From Siccirubricoccus sp. G192 (lineage in GTDB: Bacteria > Pseudomonadota > Alphaproteobacteria > Acetobacterales > Acetobacteraceae): DNA of 64,000 bases. A program made the translations under genes and the position numbers. Under the pieces are notes generated by a model. It was not told the DNA's origin and ran no database searches. It saw nothing but the letters and a program-made list of their open reading frames with translations. Shown piece after piece: positions 21,672 to 34,387 of the stretch. The DNA lies in the NCBI RefSeq assembly GCF_019084075.1, contig NZ_JAHREN010000001.1:930001-994000 (forward strand). Reading direction: 5' to 3'. Each line of letters begins with the position of its first letter. Positions within the stretch are counted from its first letter, which is position 1.

Positions 21672-22556
21672 TCAGCTCACCGCGAGCCGTCGCTCGACGA
21701 TCTGCGTCTTCATGCTCTTCTGCAGCTTCTCGAAGGCGCGGACCTCGATCTGCCGCACCCGCTCGCGGCTGATGCCATATTGCTGGGAGAGTTCCTCCAG
21801 CGTGGTCGGCTCGTCCTTCAGGCGCCGCTCGATCAGGATGTGCCGTTCCCGCTCGTTCAGCGTCTTCAGTGCCTCGCCGAGCAGCATGCGGCGGTTGGAG
21901 AGGTCCTGGCGCTCGGCCAGTTCGCTCTCCTGCGTCTCCTGCTCATCGACCAGCCAGTCCTGCCACTCGCCCTCGCTATCGGCGCGGACGGGCGCGTTCA
22001 GGCTATGGTCGGGGCTGGCCAGGCGGCGGTTCATGGAAACCACGTCCTGCTCCGGCACCGCCAGCACGCGGGCGATCTTCTCCACATGCTCGGGCTTCAG
22101 GTCGCCATCCTCCAGCGCCGCCATCTGGCCCTTGAGCCGACGGAGGTTGAAGAACAGCTTCTTCTGCGCCGCGGTGGTGCCCATCTTCACGAGCGACCAG
22201 GAATGCAGGATGTATTCTTGAATGGCGGCGCGGATCCACCACATCGCGTAGGTGGCCAGGCGGAAGCCGCGGTCCGGGTCGAACCGCTTCACCGCCTGCA
22301 TCATGCCGACGTTGCCTTCGCTGATCAGCTCGCCCACCGGCAGGCCGTAGCCGCGATAGCCCATGGCGATCTTGGCCACCAGGCGCAGGTGGGACGTGAC
22401 CAGCTTATGCGCCGCCGGCTCGTCGCCATGCTCTTTCCAGCGCTTGGCGAGCTGCAGCTCCTCCTCCGGGGAGAGCATGGGAAACTTGCGGATCTCCTGC
22501 AGATAGCGGGAGAGGTTGCCCTCGGGGGCAATGGGAATGACCGAAGTGGAAGCCAT
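21672..22556 (-). CDS. rpoH: RNA polymerase heat-shock sigma factor RpoH
   Basis: A 294-residue sigma-32 protein. Region 2 holds LRLVAKIAMGYRGYGLPVGE and RFDPDRGFRLATYAMWWIRA; the RpoH box QKKLFFNLR (about 131-139) separates it from other sigma-70 members; region 4 ends with the helix-turn-helix YGISRERVRQIEVRAFEKL. AGGAGG lies 12 bases before the ATG at 22556 and 3 bases before another at 22565, so either could be the start. It directs transcription of chaperone and protease genes. It lies downstream of rluD but is separated from it by a terminator. Confidence 0.95.
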   Translation of the reverse strand: MASTSVIPIAPEGNLSRYLQEIRKFPMLSPEEELQLAKRWKEHGDEPAAHKLVTSHLRLVAKIAMGYRGYGLPVGELISEGNVGMMQAVKRFDPDRGFRLATYAMWWIRAAIQEYILHSWSLVKMGTTAAQKKLFFNLRRLKGQMAALEDGDLKPEHVEKIARVLAVPEQDVVSMNRRLASPDHSLNAPVRADSEGEWQDWLVDEQETQESELAERQDLSNRRMLLGEALKTLNERERHILIERRLKDEPTTLEELSQQYGISRERVRQIEVRAFEKLQKSMKTQIVERRLAVS

Positions 22557-22767
22557 CGGGGACATCTGCCTCCTGGCCGGATAGGCCACCCCGTGACGGC
22601 GGGGCCTTCTCCGGTGACGATCCTGGCAGTTCGAACGCCATACGGGCCCACCTGGCGGAACATGCCCCGGTCACGACGGGGCGAGCGATTGTTGCTGGCC
22701 AGGCTTCAAGCGGCACCCGTATTGCGCTGCCACCGCTCTTGTAGCCTTTTTGCGGCCGCCGGGCAAG

Positions 22768-22792
22768 AAAAACCGACTTCCCAGGTCGGTTA
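22768..22792 (-). terminator. Intrinsic terminator of rluD
   Basis: On the minus strand AACCGAC and GTCGGTT pair around a 7-base loop and are followed by TTTTTC; the 5' arm overlaps the rluD stop codon. This separates rluD from rpoH, whose own promoter must lie in the roughly 210 bases that follow. Confidence 0.8.
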
Positions 22793-23833
22793 CTCGCCGT
22801 TACTTTCCATGCCGTTTCCTTCCAGCAGGGCAAGCAGCGCGGCCATATCGGGCGGCAGCGGCGTGGAGAAGCTTAGCGCCTGGCCGGTTACCGGATGGCG
22901 AAAGCCGAGCGTCGCCGCATGCAGCGCCTGGCGCGGGAAGGCGAGCAAAGCCTCCCGCTGCGGCACCGGCAGCAGCCGGGCGGCGCCGGGGGTGCGGCGC
23001 AGATAGACGGGGTCGCCCACCAGGGGGTGCCCGGCCTGGGACAGGTGCACCCGGATCTGATGCGTGCGCCCGGTGGCCAGGCGGCAGCGCAGCAGGGCGC
23101 AGGCGGCGCCCCAGGCGCGTTCCGTCGCATAGCGGGTCAGCGCCGGCTTGCCGCGCCGCTCGGCATCCCGCCCGGCCAGCACCGCCATCCGCTTGCGGTC
23201 GGTGGGGTGGCGGCCGATCACCCCATCGATCTCGCCGGCGGGCGGTTCCGGCAGGCCCCAGACCAGGGCGAGGTAGTCACGGTCGAGGTCGCGGGCGGCG
23301 AAGGCTTCCGACAGGGCACGGTGGGCGCGTTCGGTCTTGGCCACGACCATGACGCCGGAGGTGTCCTTGTCCAGCCGGTGCACGATGCCTGGCCGCTTCT
23401 CGCCGCCGATTCCCGGCAGATCCTCCCCGGCATGGGCGAGCAGCGCATTGACCAGCGTGCCGTCCAGGTTGCCGGGGGCCGGATGGACGACCAGGCCGGC
23501 CGGCTTGTCCAGCACGATGAGGTCGGCATCCTCATGCAGGATGGCCAGCGGGATGTCCTGCGGCAGCGGCAGGGCGGAGACGGCCGCCGGCACATGCAGC
23601 GCGTAGCGGCTGCCCGGGCGGATCGCCTCCGAGGGGTTGACCAGTGGCCGGTCGTCGCGGCTGGCCCGGCCTTCGGCGATCAGCGCCTTGACGCGGGAGC
23701 GCGAGAGCGAACCTATCGCCTCCGCCAGGAAGCGGTCGGCGCGGAAGCCGGCGGCTTCCGGGCCGGCCGTGACCACGAAGGTTTCGGCGGCGGCGGTGGA
23801 TAAGGCGGGGGGAAGGTCGGTGCGGGGGCTCAA
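22790..23833 (-). CDS. rluD: Ribosomal large subunit pseudouridine synthase D family
   Basis: An RluA-family enzyme of about 347 residues. An S4-like RNA-binding domain ([20 protein letters not shown]) leads into the catalytic domain with [16 protein letters not shown], the catalytic-Asp motif [19 protein letters not shown] and [10 protein letters not shown]. It modifies uridines in 23S rRNA helix 69 or equivalent sites. There is no ATG at the expected place; the TTG at 23833 gives the family length but lacks a good RBS. The start overlaps the start of the divergent DUF6476 gene, so the two promoters must lie inside each other's coding sequence. Confidence 0.9.
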   Translation of the reverse strand: MSPRTDLPPALSTAAAETFVVTAGPEAAGFRADRFLAEAIGSLSRSRVKALIAEGRASRDDRPLVNPSEAIRPGSRYALHVPAAVSALPLPQDIPLAILHEDADLIVLDKPAGLVVHPAPGNLDGTLVNALLAHAGEDLPGIGGEKRPGIVHRLDKDTSGVMVVAKTERAHRALSEAFAARDLDRDYLALVWGLPEPPAGEIDGVIGRHPTDRKRMAVLAGRDAERRGKPALTRYATERAWGAACALLRCRLATGRTHQIRVHLSQAGHPLVGDPVYLRRTPGAARLLPVPQREALLAFPRQALHAATLGFRHPVTGQALSFSTPLPPDMAALLALLEGNGMESNGE

Positions 23834-24095
23834 GATTCTGGTCGTTGTGATGGGGCTGCTGATCGTGGGGGGCACCCTGACGCTGGTGCTGCTGATCGTC
23901 CAGCGGGTTGGCGGTGCCGCCGGGTCCGGGCGCTGGGAGATGGCGCTGGACCAGCCGGAGGGGACCCGGATCGCCGGCATCGCCGCGGCCGAGGGCGGGC
24001 TCGGGATATGGGTGGCGCGGCCGGATGGCGACCGGGTGCTGCTGGTGGAGCCACGCAGCGGGCGGGTGACCGGCGAGGTCCGGCTGGGCCGATAG
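23820..24095 (+). CDS. DUF6476-like single-pass membrane protein
   Basis: A 91-residue protein starting at a GTG with GGGGGGAAGG just upstream. One N-terminal membrane helix ([20 protein letters not shown]) is followed by a short periplasmic-facing domain with EGTRIAGIAAAEGGLGIWV and DRVLLVEPRSGRVTG. The pattern matches small uncharacterised alphaproteobacterial proteins grouped as DUF6476; assignment is from memory of the family and function is unknown. It is divergent from rluD with overlapping 5' ends. Confidence 0.7.
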   Translation: MRGLKILVVVMGLLIVGGTLTLVLLIVQRVGGAAGSGRWEMALDQPEGTRIAGIAAAEGGLGIWVARPDGDRVLLVEPRSGRVTGEVRLGR

Positions 24096-24235
24096 GGCGT
24101 GGGGCGGCCACGGCGCATCGGAAACCGGACCTGCCGCGAGGGGTGGCATCCGGCCGCGCGACGAAAGCGGCAGGATGCGTCCGGAGGCGCTTGATCCCGG
24201 GCACATCCGGCTGTAGATAGCCGCCTCGCCACCGG

Positions 24236-24311
24236 GTCCCCTTCGTCTAGAGGCCTAGGACACCGCCCTCTCACGGCGGTAACAGGGGTTCGAATCCCCT
24301 AGGGGACGCCA
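24236..24311 (+). tRNA. tRNA-Glu (anticodon CTC)
   Basis: A 76-base cloverleaf with acceptor stem GTCCCCT/AGGGGAC, discriminator G and an encoded CCA. The anticodon arm has stem CCGCC/GGCGG and loop CTCTCAC, giving anticodon CTC (reads GAG); the T-arm is AGGGGTTCGAATCCCCT. The 3' end is followed within about 90 bases by an integrase reading frame, so this tRNA is a likely integration site. Confidence 0.97.
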
Positions 24312-24401
24312 GCCACAATCCAAGTGGCCGAGGCGCAAGGAAAGTCAGGAAATCGGCAGCTTTAGCGGTGCCCGGTGATACAACGGGGTGCTACAAACGC
24401 T

Positions 24402-25448
24402 GTGACGCTCGTGACCTGTCTGCATCGCCATCCCAAGACTGGGGTCTACTGGGTCCGCCGTTCCGCGCCACCCGAGTTGCGGCAGGCCGCGGGACGCCGA
24501 GAGCTTCTCGAATCGCTTGGAACCAAAAATCCCCAAGAGGCCAAGCGGCGCCTTGGCCCGGTCGCGCACCGTGCCGAGGAGCGCTTCTCGGCCCTCCGCC
24601 TGCCCGGCGGCACGGTCACCGCGAGTTCTCTAAGGTCGCTTAAGCCTCCGCCCGCCCTCACTGCCGCCGGTGCGGAGGGGATCGCGGGCCGCTACGCGCG
24701 GGATCAGCTGTCCCGCAGCCTGCAGACCATCCACGCGACTCGGGCGGCGGAGGCTGCCGAATTGCTCCAATCGTGCCGCGACAACCGGGAACTCTGGCTG
24801 GACGCACTGCGCGAGCGCGATTGGCGGGGCGTTGGAGGTCTCGCGTCAGACCTGGTGGTGCAGGAAGGCCGGCCGCAGCCTTCTCCAGAAGAACTGGCGC
24901 TGCTGCACCATGCGCTGGTGCGGGCCCTGGTCCAGATCTTCGACGTAGAGATCGCCCGGTTGCAGGGCGAATGGCCGCCGCTCGTTCCGCCTTTGACGGC
25001 GACCTCGGCCCTGCTGCCCAGCCAGCCGACAATAGCACCCACCCGACCAGGAGCGGGTGATGAGGAGCGGCAGCCGGATGTCACGTTCAACGAACTGCTG
25101 GCGCGCTATCATGAGGAACGTCGCCTCAAGCCGAAGGTGTTCGATGAACTGAAGGGTATCGCCGTCCGCTTTGAGGAGGTCTGTGGGAAGGACCGGATGG
25201 TCCGCACGATCGGAAAGGCCTCAGTCGGGCGGTTCAAGCAGGCGATGCTTCCAAGCCCCGGGTCCGGCGCGCGTGACCGGCCTCGTTCCCGCCTTCCGGC
25301 GGCTGCGCGTCCAGCTCGGGATCGACGTCGGGCCGGGATGAGACAGGATCCAAGACCAACTGGAGCGGCCCTGCGATCGATCCCCTCGCCCAGCATCGCG
25401 CAGAATGCCATGCTGCCGGGCCAAGGTGACGAGCAAGGCCGTGGCTGA
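24402..25448 (+). pseudogene. Tyrosine-type site-specific integrase, N-terminal part only
   Basis: The first 280 or so residues match the N-terminal region of DUF6538-containing tyrosine recombinases: VTLVTCLHRHPKTGVYWVRR, SLGTKNPQEAKRRLG, and a core-binding domain with VTFNELLARYHEERRLKPKV. Similarity stops near 25250 after VGRFKQAMLPSP; the rest of the frame is shadow-like and the catalytic R-H-R-Y domain is absent, so it cannot recombine. A GTG at 24402 is the probable start. Its place just after the 3' end of tRNA-Glu marks the left edge of a former genomic island. Confidence 0.8.
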
Positions 25449-25757
25449 AAGGGTCGCTGCCCTGGAGGCCGGGAACCGGGCACTCAGGGCGGCCTTGGCC
25501 GAGGGCCGGTTGCGACAGGAAGAGGCTGCAAGCCCTGGAAGGCTGAGCCAAATCGTATCCGCCACTACTGATGATCTGACCCGCCACCCGTGTCCCGACA
25601 AGCTCGATGCCTGTCGTGCTGTTTGGTGGCGCTTCGATGCACATCATATCCCTCATCGGAAACAGGCCGCCTGAAGGCTGAGGAGCGCTCGGCACAGGAG
25701 CAAATGAGGTCGCCGATTTGCCGCCCACGACGGCATGATAGCGAGGAGGATTCGAGG
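25260..25757. other. Scrambled island remnant with a short coiled-coil frame
   Basis: No intact gene is visible. A short plus-strand frame around 25428-25550 encodes KAVAERVAALEAGNRALRAA, a heptad-like helix of the type seen at the N-terminus of IS66-like transposases or KfrA-like proteins, but it has no supported start or continuation. It appears to be a junction between the broken integrase and the Rnk-like gene. Confidence 0.35.
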
Positions 25758-26207
25758 GTGCCGACGAGGATGGGGGAGGCCCCACGCCCGCCGGTGGTGC
25801 TGTCGGTCGAGGACCACACCCGGTTGGTCGCGCTGGCAAGCGTGATGCTGCGGCGTAGCCCGCTGGTGGCGCAGCTGCTGATCGAAGAAGCGGGCCGCGC
25901 GGAGGTGGTGCCGGCGGAGCGGCTGCCTGCCGGCGCCGTCGCGGTAGGGTCGCGGGTGGAGTTCCGCGACGCGGTAACGGGCGAGGCGCGCTGGGTGCGG
26001 CTGGTAGTACTGCCAAGCAAGGCCGATATCGCTGATGGGCGCATCTCGGTGCTATCGCTGGTGGGAGCCGGCCTGATGGGACTGTCTGAGGGCCAGTCCA
26101 TCGACCGGCCGGCCCAGGATGGCCGACTGCGGCGCCTCACCGTACTCCGCGTCGAGGCAGCCGAGATGCGTGCGGCAGCAGCGTCCCGCTCCACGGTCCT
26201 CGCCTGA
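25758..26207 (+). CDS. Rnk/GreA-GreB C-terminal family protein
   Basis: A 149-residue soluble protein. The N-terminal part is a short helical segment (VLSVEDHTRLVALASVM) and the C-terminal half is a GreA/GreB C-terminal-like fold: VAVGSRVEFRDAVTGEARWV, then LVVLPSKADIADGRISVLSL and ALMG-like GAGLMGLSEGQSI. Rnk-type regulators of nucleoside diphosphate kinase bind RNA polymerase. A GTG at 25758 with AGGAGG eight bases upstream sets the start. It is carried inside the decayed island next to tRNA-Glu. Confidence 0.82.
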   Translation: MPTRMGEAPRPPVVLSVEDHTRLVALASVMLRRSPLVAQLLIEEAGRAEVVPAERLPAGAVAVGSRVEFRDAVTGEARWVRLVVLPSKADIADGRISVLSLVGAGLMGLSEGQSIDRPAQDGRLRRLTVLRVEAAEMRAAAASRSTVLA

Positions 26208-26812
26208 CCGGGGGTGCAGACATCGTACTGTGCGCGGGACTGTCGGAAATTCCGTGCTTGGGACCGTACGAAGCTGCTGAAGGAGCTATCGTATGCCGCG
26301 GCGCAAACAACATGCGATCCCGGCGGATGATGTCGCGCGCCAGGTTGAGAGCGAGGATGTTGGTGGCCTCGCGGTCGCAGAAGGCGGTCAGCTTACCCCG
26401 CGTCCGGTCGGCGAGAATGCCGCCATTGAACTTCGCCAGGCTCGAAGAAGTTGAGCGGCACCCGATACTTGGTCACCTACTCCAGCACATCCATGTGCTT
26501 CATCGGGAAGCGGCACCGCTGCGCGGCACGGCATCGATGCCTACCGCGCCATTCGCGCAACCCTACAGAGCCACTCCGTCCTCGCTCCGGGTTGAGCAGT
26601 TACCGCGCAGCCATCGGCCGAGCGCATCTATACTGACGCCCTAAGCTATTGCATTATGGACACGAGGCGAAGCGCATGGCGTGATAGTCGCGGCGCCTGC
26701 GTGGCGATTTGGGGCGGGCATTCGCGTGACCACGGCGGAGGCGGCAAGCCCCGGGAACTGGTGGCGCCGGTAGGCTCGCCTCGGTCCCCGGCGGTGCGAC
26801 TGGAGAGGATGC
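26208..26812. other. Degenerate coding remnant, no intact gene
   Basis: About 600 bases without a supported gene. On the minus strand between about 26300 and 26500 there are protein-like patches in two frames (KYRVPLNFFEPGE, and FNGGILADRTRG followed by EATNILALNLARDI) interrupted by a stop and a frame change, so this is probably an old pseudogene of a family I do not recognise. The last 150 bases contain the promoter and RBS (GGAGAGG) of the glucoamylase gene. Confidence 0.4.
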
Positions 26813-29213
26813 ATGCCCTTCGTGAGTCCCGCGCCAGGCTGGCCAGGCATCCCTGCCCGGTGGACCTCGAGCGCGAAGAGCGCAGTCGGCACCGCCCTCT
26901 CTGGCCGCAGCCGCGTCTGGTTCACGATCAGCCATGGCATCCTGAACGAGGTCTACCATCCGCGCCTCGACCACGCTTGTACCCGCGATTGCGGGTTGAT
27001 CGTCACCGCCCCCCCGCGACGGGTTCTTTGCCGAGGAAAAGCGCGACACGGCGAGCACGGCCGGTACGGTGGAGGATGGCGTGCCCGCCATCCTGTTGGA
27101 GAATGCCTGCCGGCAAGGGCGCTTCCGTATCGAGAAGACGGTGCTCTGCGACCCGGAACGCGATGTGCTGCTACAGCGCGTGCACTTCCGGCCGCTCCAC
27201 GGTGCGCTGACCGACTACCGGCTATATGTCCTGCTCGCGCCGCATCTCGTCAACAAAGGCGCGGGCAACACGGGCTGGGTGGATGAGTGGAAGGGCGTGC
27301 CGATGCTCTTCGCCGAGGGGATGGGAACAGCGCTTGCGATTGCCTGCTCGGTCCCGTTCCTTGCCCGCGCGGCGGGTTTCGTGGGCATCTCCGATGGCTG
27401 GCAGGACCTGGTGCGCCACCGCGAACTGCATTGGACCTACGACCACGCTCGCAACGGCAACGTGGCACTGACCGGCGAGGTGGACCTCAACGCCTGTCAC
27501 GGGACGTTCGACCTTGCACTCGGTTTCGGCCGGGACGCGGCCGAGGCGGCGCACCGCGCGCGCGCGAGCCTGTCGGCCGGGGTTGAGACGGCGCTTGCCG
27601 GTTTCGTCGCGGAGTGGCGAGAGTGGCAAGCGGGCCTGCTGCCCCTCGATGGCCGCGCCGCGCCGCCCGGCCGCCGCCCCTACCGTATCAGTACCGCGGT
27701 GTTGCGCACGCATGAGGCCAACTCCTTCCCCGGCGGTCTGATCGCCAGCCTCTCCGTGCCCTGGGGCGCCTCGAAGGGCGATGGCGACCTTGGCGGCTAT
27801 CACCTGGTCTGGCCGCGCGACCTCGTGGAGGCCGCTGGCGGGCTGTTCGCCGCCGGGGCGACGGCCGACGCGGTACGTGTCCTGCACTACCTCGCCGCGA
27901 CCCAGGAGGCGGACGGCCATTGGCCGCAGAATTGCTGGCTCGACGGCACGCCCTACTGGAACGGCACGCAAATGGACGAGTGCGCGCTGCCCATCCTGCT
28001 CGTCGGCCTCGCGCTGCGCGAGGGCTGCCTCTCGGCGGTGGAGGTCCGGCGCTTCTGGCCCATGGTGCGGCGCGCGGCCGGCTTCATCGCGCGCAACGGC
28101 CCTGTGACAGGGCAGGACCGTTGGGAAGAGGATGGCGGCTACACGCCCTTTACCCTGGCCGCGGAGATCGCCGCGCTGCTCATCGCCGCGGACCTCGCCG
28201 AGGGAGCGGAGGAGGCCGCCTATCTTCGCGATACCGCCGATCTCTGGAACGATCTGATCGAGCGCTGGATCTACGTAACGGATACCCCGCTCGTGCGTGA
28301 GTTCGGCGTCGCGGGTTACTACGTGCGCGTCACGCCACCGCAGACCGCGGATGCCGCCTCGCCACTTACCGGCTTCGTACCGATCAAGAACCGGGCGCCG
28401 GGCGACGGCACGCGGCAGCCGGCCGCGGCGGTGGTGAGCCCGGACGTGCTCGCGCTCGTGCGCTTCGGACTGCGCGCGCCCGACGATCCCCGGATCCTCG
28501 ACACGCTCAAGGTGATCGACGCGCTGCTCCGCGTCGAACTGCCGGCCGGCCCATGCTGGCGCCGCTACAACGGCGACGGCTATGGTGAGCACGCGGATGG
28601 CGCTTCGTTTGACGGGGTCGGGACTGGCCGCGCCTGGCCGCTGCTGACGGGCGAGCGCGCCCACTACGCGCTCGCGGCTGGCGACAGCGCCGGCGCCGAG
28701 CGACTGCTCGTCGCGATGGAGGGTTTCGCCAGCGACGAGGGGCTGCTGCCCGAGCAGGTCTGGGATGCGGAGGATGTACCCGCGCGCAAACTGTTTCGCG
28801 GTCATCCCTCGGGATCGGCGATGCCACTGGTGTGGGCGCATGCGGAGCATGTGAAACTGCTGCGCTCGCTGCGCGACGGGCGCGTGTTTGACACGCCGTC
28901 GCAGTCGGTCCAGCGCTATCTGGTGGACAAGGTGCGACCCCGGCTCGGCGGCACCTGGCGGCCGAACAACAAGTGCCGCGCTGCCCGCGGCGACCTGCCG
29001 CTGCGCGTCGAATTGCCCGCGCCTGCGACGGTGCACTGGAGCGACGACGGCTGGCACAGCTTACAAAACACGCCAACCCACGACAGCGGCTTCGGAACGC
29101 ATGTCGCCGACCTTCGGGCAGCGGCTGCAACCGAGGAGGTCATATTCACCTTCCGCTGGACGGGAACAGGTCTCTGGGAAGGCGAGGATTACCGCGTATC
29201 CATGCTCGATTGA
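26813..29213 (+). CDS. Glycoside hydrolase family 15 glucoamylase; one frameshift
   Basis: With one C removed this is a 799-residue glucan 1,4-alpha-glucosidase-like protein. The N-terminal beta-sandwich begins PARWTSSAKSAVGTAL and SRVWFTISHGILNEVYHPRLD; the (alpha/alpha)6 barrel has GGYHLVWPRDLVEAAG, the likely acid in NGTQMDECALP and the likely base in PEQVWDAED. No signal peptide is visible, so it is probably cytoplasmic and trims glycogen- or trehalose-related glucans. The frame breaks at a run of seven C (27009-27015): upstream reads GLIVTAP, and removing one C continues as RDGFFAEEKRD. It stands alone in the accessory region. Confidence 0.85.
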
Positions 29214-29344
29214 AATACTCTGATGTCCGGATTGTCTTGGTGGCCATGCAACTGAGCTTGATTCCAGGGCCATCTCCGCCGAAGTCTCGACCGGTCTGAA
29301 TGTGGGTTTCGGACCAAGATGAGACTTGATGATACCGCCGGGCG

Positions 29345-29870
29345 GAGACCGGGCTGCAGCCCGTCCAGCGCCAGGATGACCCCGCCCTGGGCCTTCAGCA
29401 CCCGCCGCAGCCGCCGCGGGTTGGTCAGAGCCGTGGCCAGGAGCTCGTCGTAGCGGTCGAGCAGGTTGGTCACGCTGCGCTCGGCGATCTCCACCCCGCG
29501 CCCGCGCAGGGCCGCGTGGATCTCCGGCACGCTGCGGTGGTCACGGTGGCGCAACAGCCCGACCAGGGCGATCACGTCCAGGCCAAACTCGTGCTGCGGC
29601 AGCGCCAGGGCGCCCTCCGCCTCCGGCCGGTAGGGGATGTGGAAGCGCGGACAGCCCTCCCGCTCGCAGCGGCGGATGCGCAGACGCAGCCACACCGGGC
29701 CGGACAGGGTCACCAGATTGCGGCGGTTCTCGTAGCGCAATCGCAGGTGCCCGCCGCAGCCTGGGCGGCCCCTCCGCACGGGGCCAGCACCCGCTCCCGC
29801 TCCGGCCGTGCTCGCGCCGATACCCTGGCCATCCTGCGCCTCCAGGAAACCTCGAAGACTGCCTCCTCAA
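29345..29870 (-). mobile_element. Truncated DDE-type transposase remnant
   Basis: On the minus strand from about 29800 the protein reads CGGHLRLRYENRRNLVTLSG, RRCEREGCPRFHIPYRPE, then a helix-turn-helix region SVPEIHAALRGRGVEIAE and LAIDGLQP-like ILALDGLQP, where the catalytic DDE core should start. Similarity ends there at about 29345, and the first codons are out of frame with the rest, so both ends are damaged. No terminal inverted repeats were found. It resembles zinc-finger N-terminal transposases of bacterial IS elements; the IS family is not certain. Confidence 0.6.
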
Positions 29871-30016
29871 CGCATCATGGCAGCCAGCTTTGCCACCCTA
29901 GCCTTTTAGCGCAGGCGGAACTGCACTCGGGTCCGGCCTATCCCGGCCCCTGTCGCGTCGCTACAACCCACTCCGCGGCCTCTGCTTGGGTTTTCGTGCG
30001 GATCATCGTCATGACC

Positions 30017-33127
<3,111 letters not shown>

Positions 33128-33133
33128 CGGCGC

Positions 33134-34387
33134 TCAGTCCTCCGCCCCGAAGCGGCTGTGCAGCAGCAGGGCCTTCAGGCGGAAGCTGCCCTGGGTCGCC
33201 ACCACCTCACCGGGCTCCAGCCCATCCGCCACCTCCGTCAGCCCGCCCTGGCGCAGCCCGGGACGGATGTCGCGGCGAGCGAAGCGGTTCTCCGCCAACT
33301 GCACGAAGACCACCGGCTGGTCGTCCATCCTTTGCAGCGCCGCATCGGGCACCACCAGCCCCTCGCGGCCGAGCGGCGCCTCGATCTCCACGACGGCGAA
33401 CATGTTGACCTTCAGCGCCCCATCCGCGTTCGGGATCTCGCACCGTACCCTGGCGGTGCCGGTCCGGGGATCGAGCTGGTCGGCGATATAGGCGGCGTGT
33501 CCGGGGAAGCGCTGCCCCGGATAGGCCTCGACGGCGATGCTGACGGCGGCGCCCGGGCGCACCGCGCCCAGGTCCCGCTCCGGCAGGTCGGCCTGGACCC
33601 ACACCGTCGAAAGGTCGGCCAGGGCGAAGATCTCCCGGCCGGTATCCACCAGTTCCCCCGGCGTGGCGCCGATGGCGAGCACGGCGCCGTCGAAGGGCGC
33701 GAGGATGGCGCCGCGGGCATCCTCCGGCGTGGCGCCGGCCAGGCTCACCGTCTCCGGCTCCTGCTGGCCGCCCATGGCCGCGGGGCTGTAGCGCGACAGC
33801 ATCTCGCGCCAATGCTCGGACTCCACCCTGTGGGTCTGCACCGCTGCCTCTGCCCGGGCCAGCTCGGCCTGGCGCCGCTCCACCTCGCTCTGCGCCATGG
33901 CGCCGCTCCGCACCAGGTTCTGGGCACGCTGCAGGGCGGCGCGCGCGGTCGTCGTCTCGGCCTCGGCCTGGCGCAGTGCGGCCTGGGCGCTGGCGAATTG
34001 GTGCCGCGCCTCCGCCAGATCGAGCGCATCGAGGACCGCCAGGCGCTGGCCCCGGCGCACGCGCTGGCCGATCGCCACCTCGATGGACTGCACCCGGCCG
34101 CGGGCCAGGGGGTTGATGTGGGCGAGGCGCAACTCGTTGAACCCGACCATGCCGGTGACGCGGATGGTGCGGACCAGCGGCCGCCGCTCCACCGGAGCGG
34201 TCTGCAAGCCGAAATTGCGCGCCGCCTCGGGCGACAGCTCGACCTCGGTCGGCAGGACCTCCTGCGGCACGGCGGCGGCGGGCGCCTCCGGTGCCGGCGG
34301 GGCCAGCCACCTTCCGGCGAGGAAGCCGCCCGTCGCCGCGGCGCTCCCCACGCCGGCGAGCAGCAGCAAGGTCCGGCGGCGGGTCAT
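33134..34387 (-). CDS. czcB: RND efflux periplasmic adaptor subunit (CzcB family)
   Basis: A 417-residue membrane-fusion protein with an N-terminal signal anchor (TLLLLAGVGSAAATGGFLAG), a barrel-sandwich/lipoyl region (GRVQSIEVAIGQRVRRGQRL and GAILAPFDGAVLAIGATPGE), a long alpha-helical hairpin between them and a beta-barrel (LPERDLGAVRPGAAV). It bridges the CzcA pump and the outer-membrane channel. The start overlaps the czcC stop by four bases, so the operon is translationally coupled. There is no His-rich metal-binding N-terminus as in classic CzcB. Confidence 0.92.
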   Translation of the reverse strand: MTRRRTLLLLAGVGSAAATGGFLAGRWLAPPAPEAPAAAVPQEVLPTEVELSPEAARNFGLQTAPVERRPLVRTIRVTGMVGFNELRLAHINPLARGRVQSIEVAIGQRVRRGQRLAVLDALDLAEARHQFASAQAALRQAEAETTTARAALQRAQNLVRSGAMAQSEVERRQAELARAEAAVQTHRVESEHWREMLSRYSPAAMGGQQEPETVSLAGATPEDARGAILAPFDGAVLAIGATPGELVDTGREIFALADLSTVWVQADLPERDLGAVRPGAAVSIAVEAYPGQRFPGHAAYIADQLDPRTGTARVRCEIPNADGALKVNMFAVVEIEAPLGREGLVVPDAALQRMDDQPVVFVQLAENRFARRDIRPGLRQGGLTEVADGLEPGEVVATQGSFRLKALLLHSRFGAED

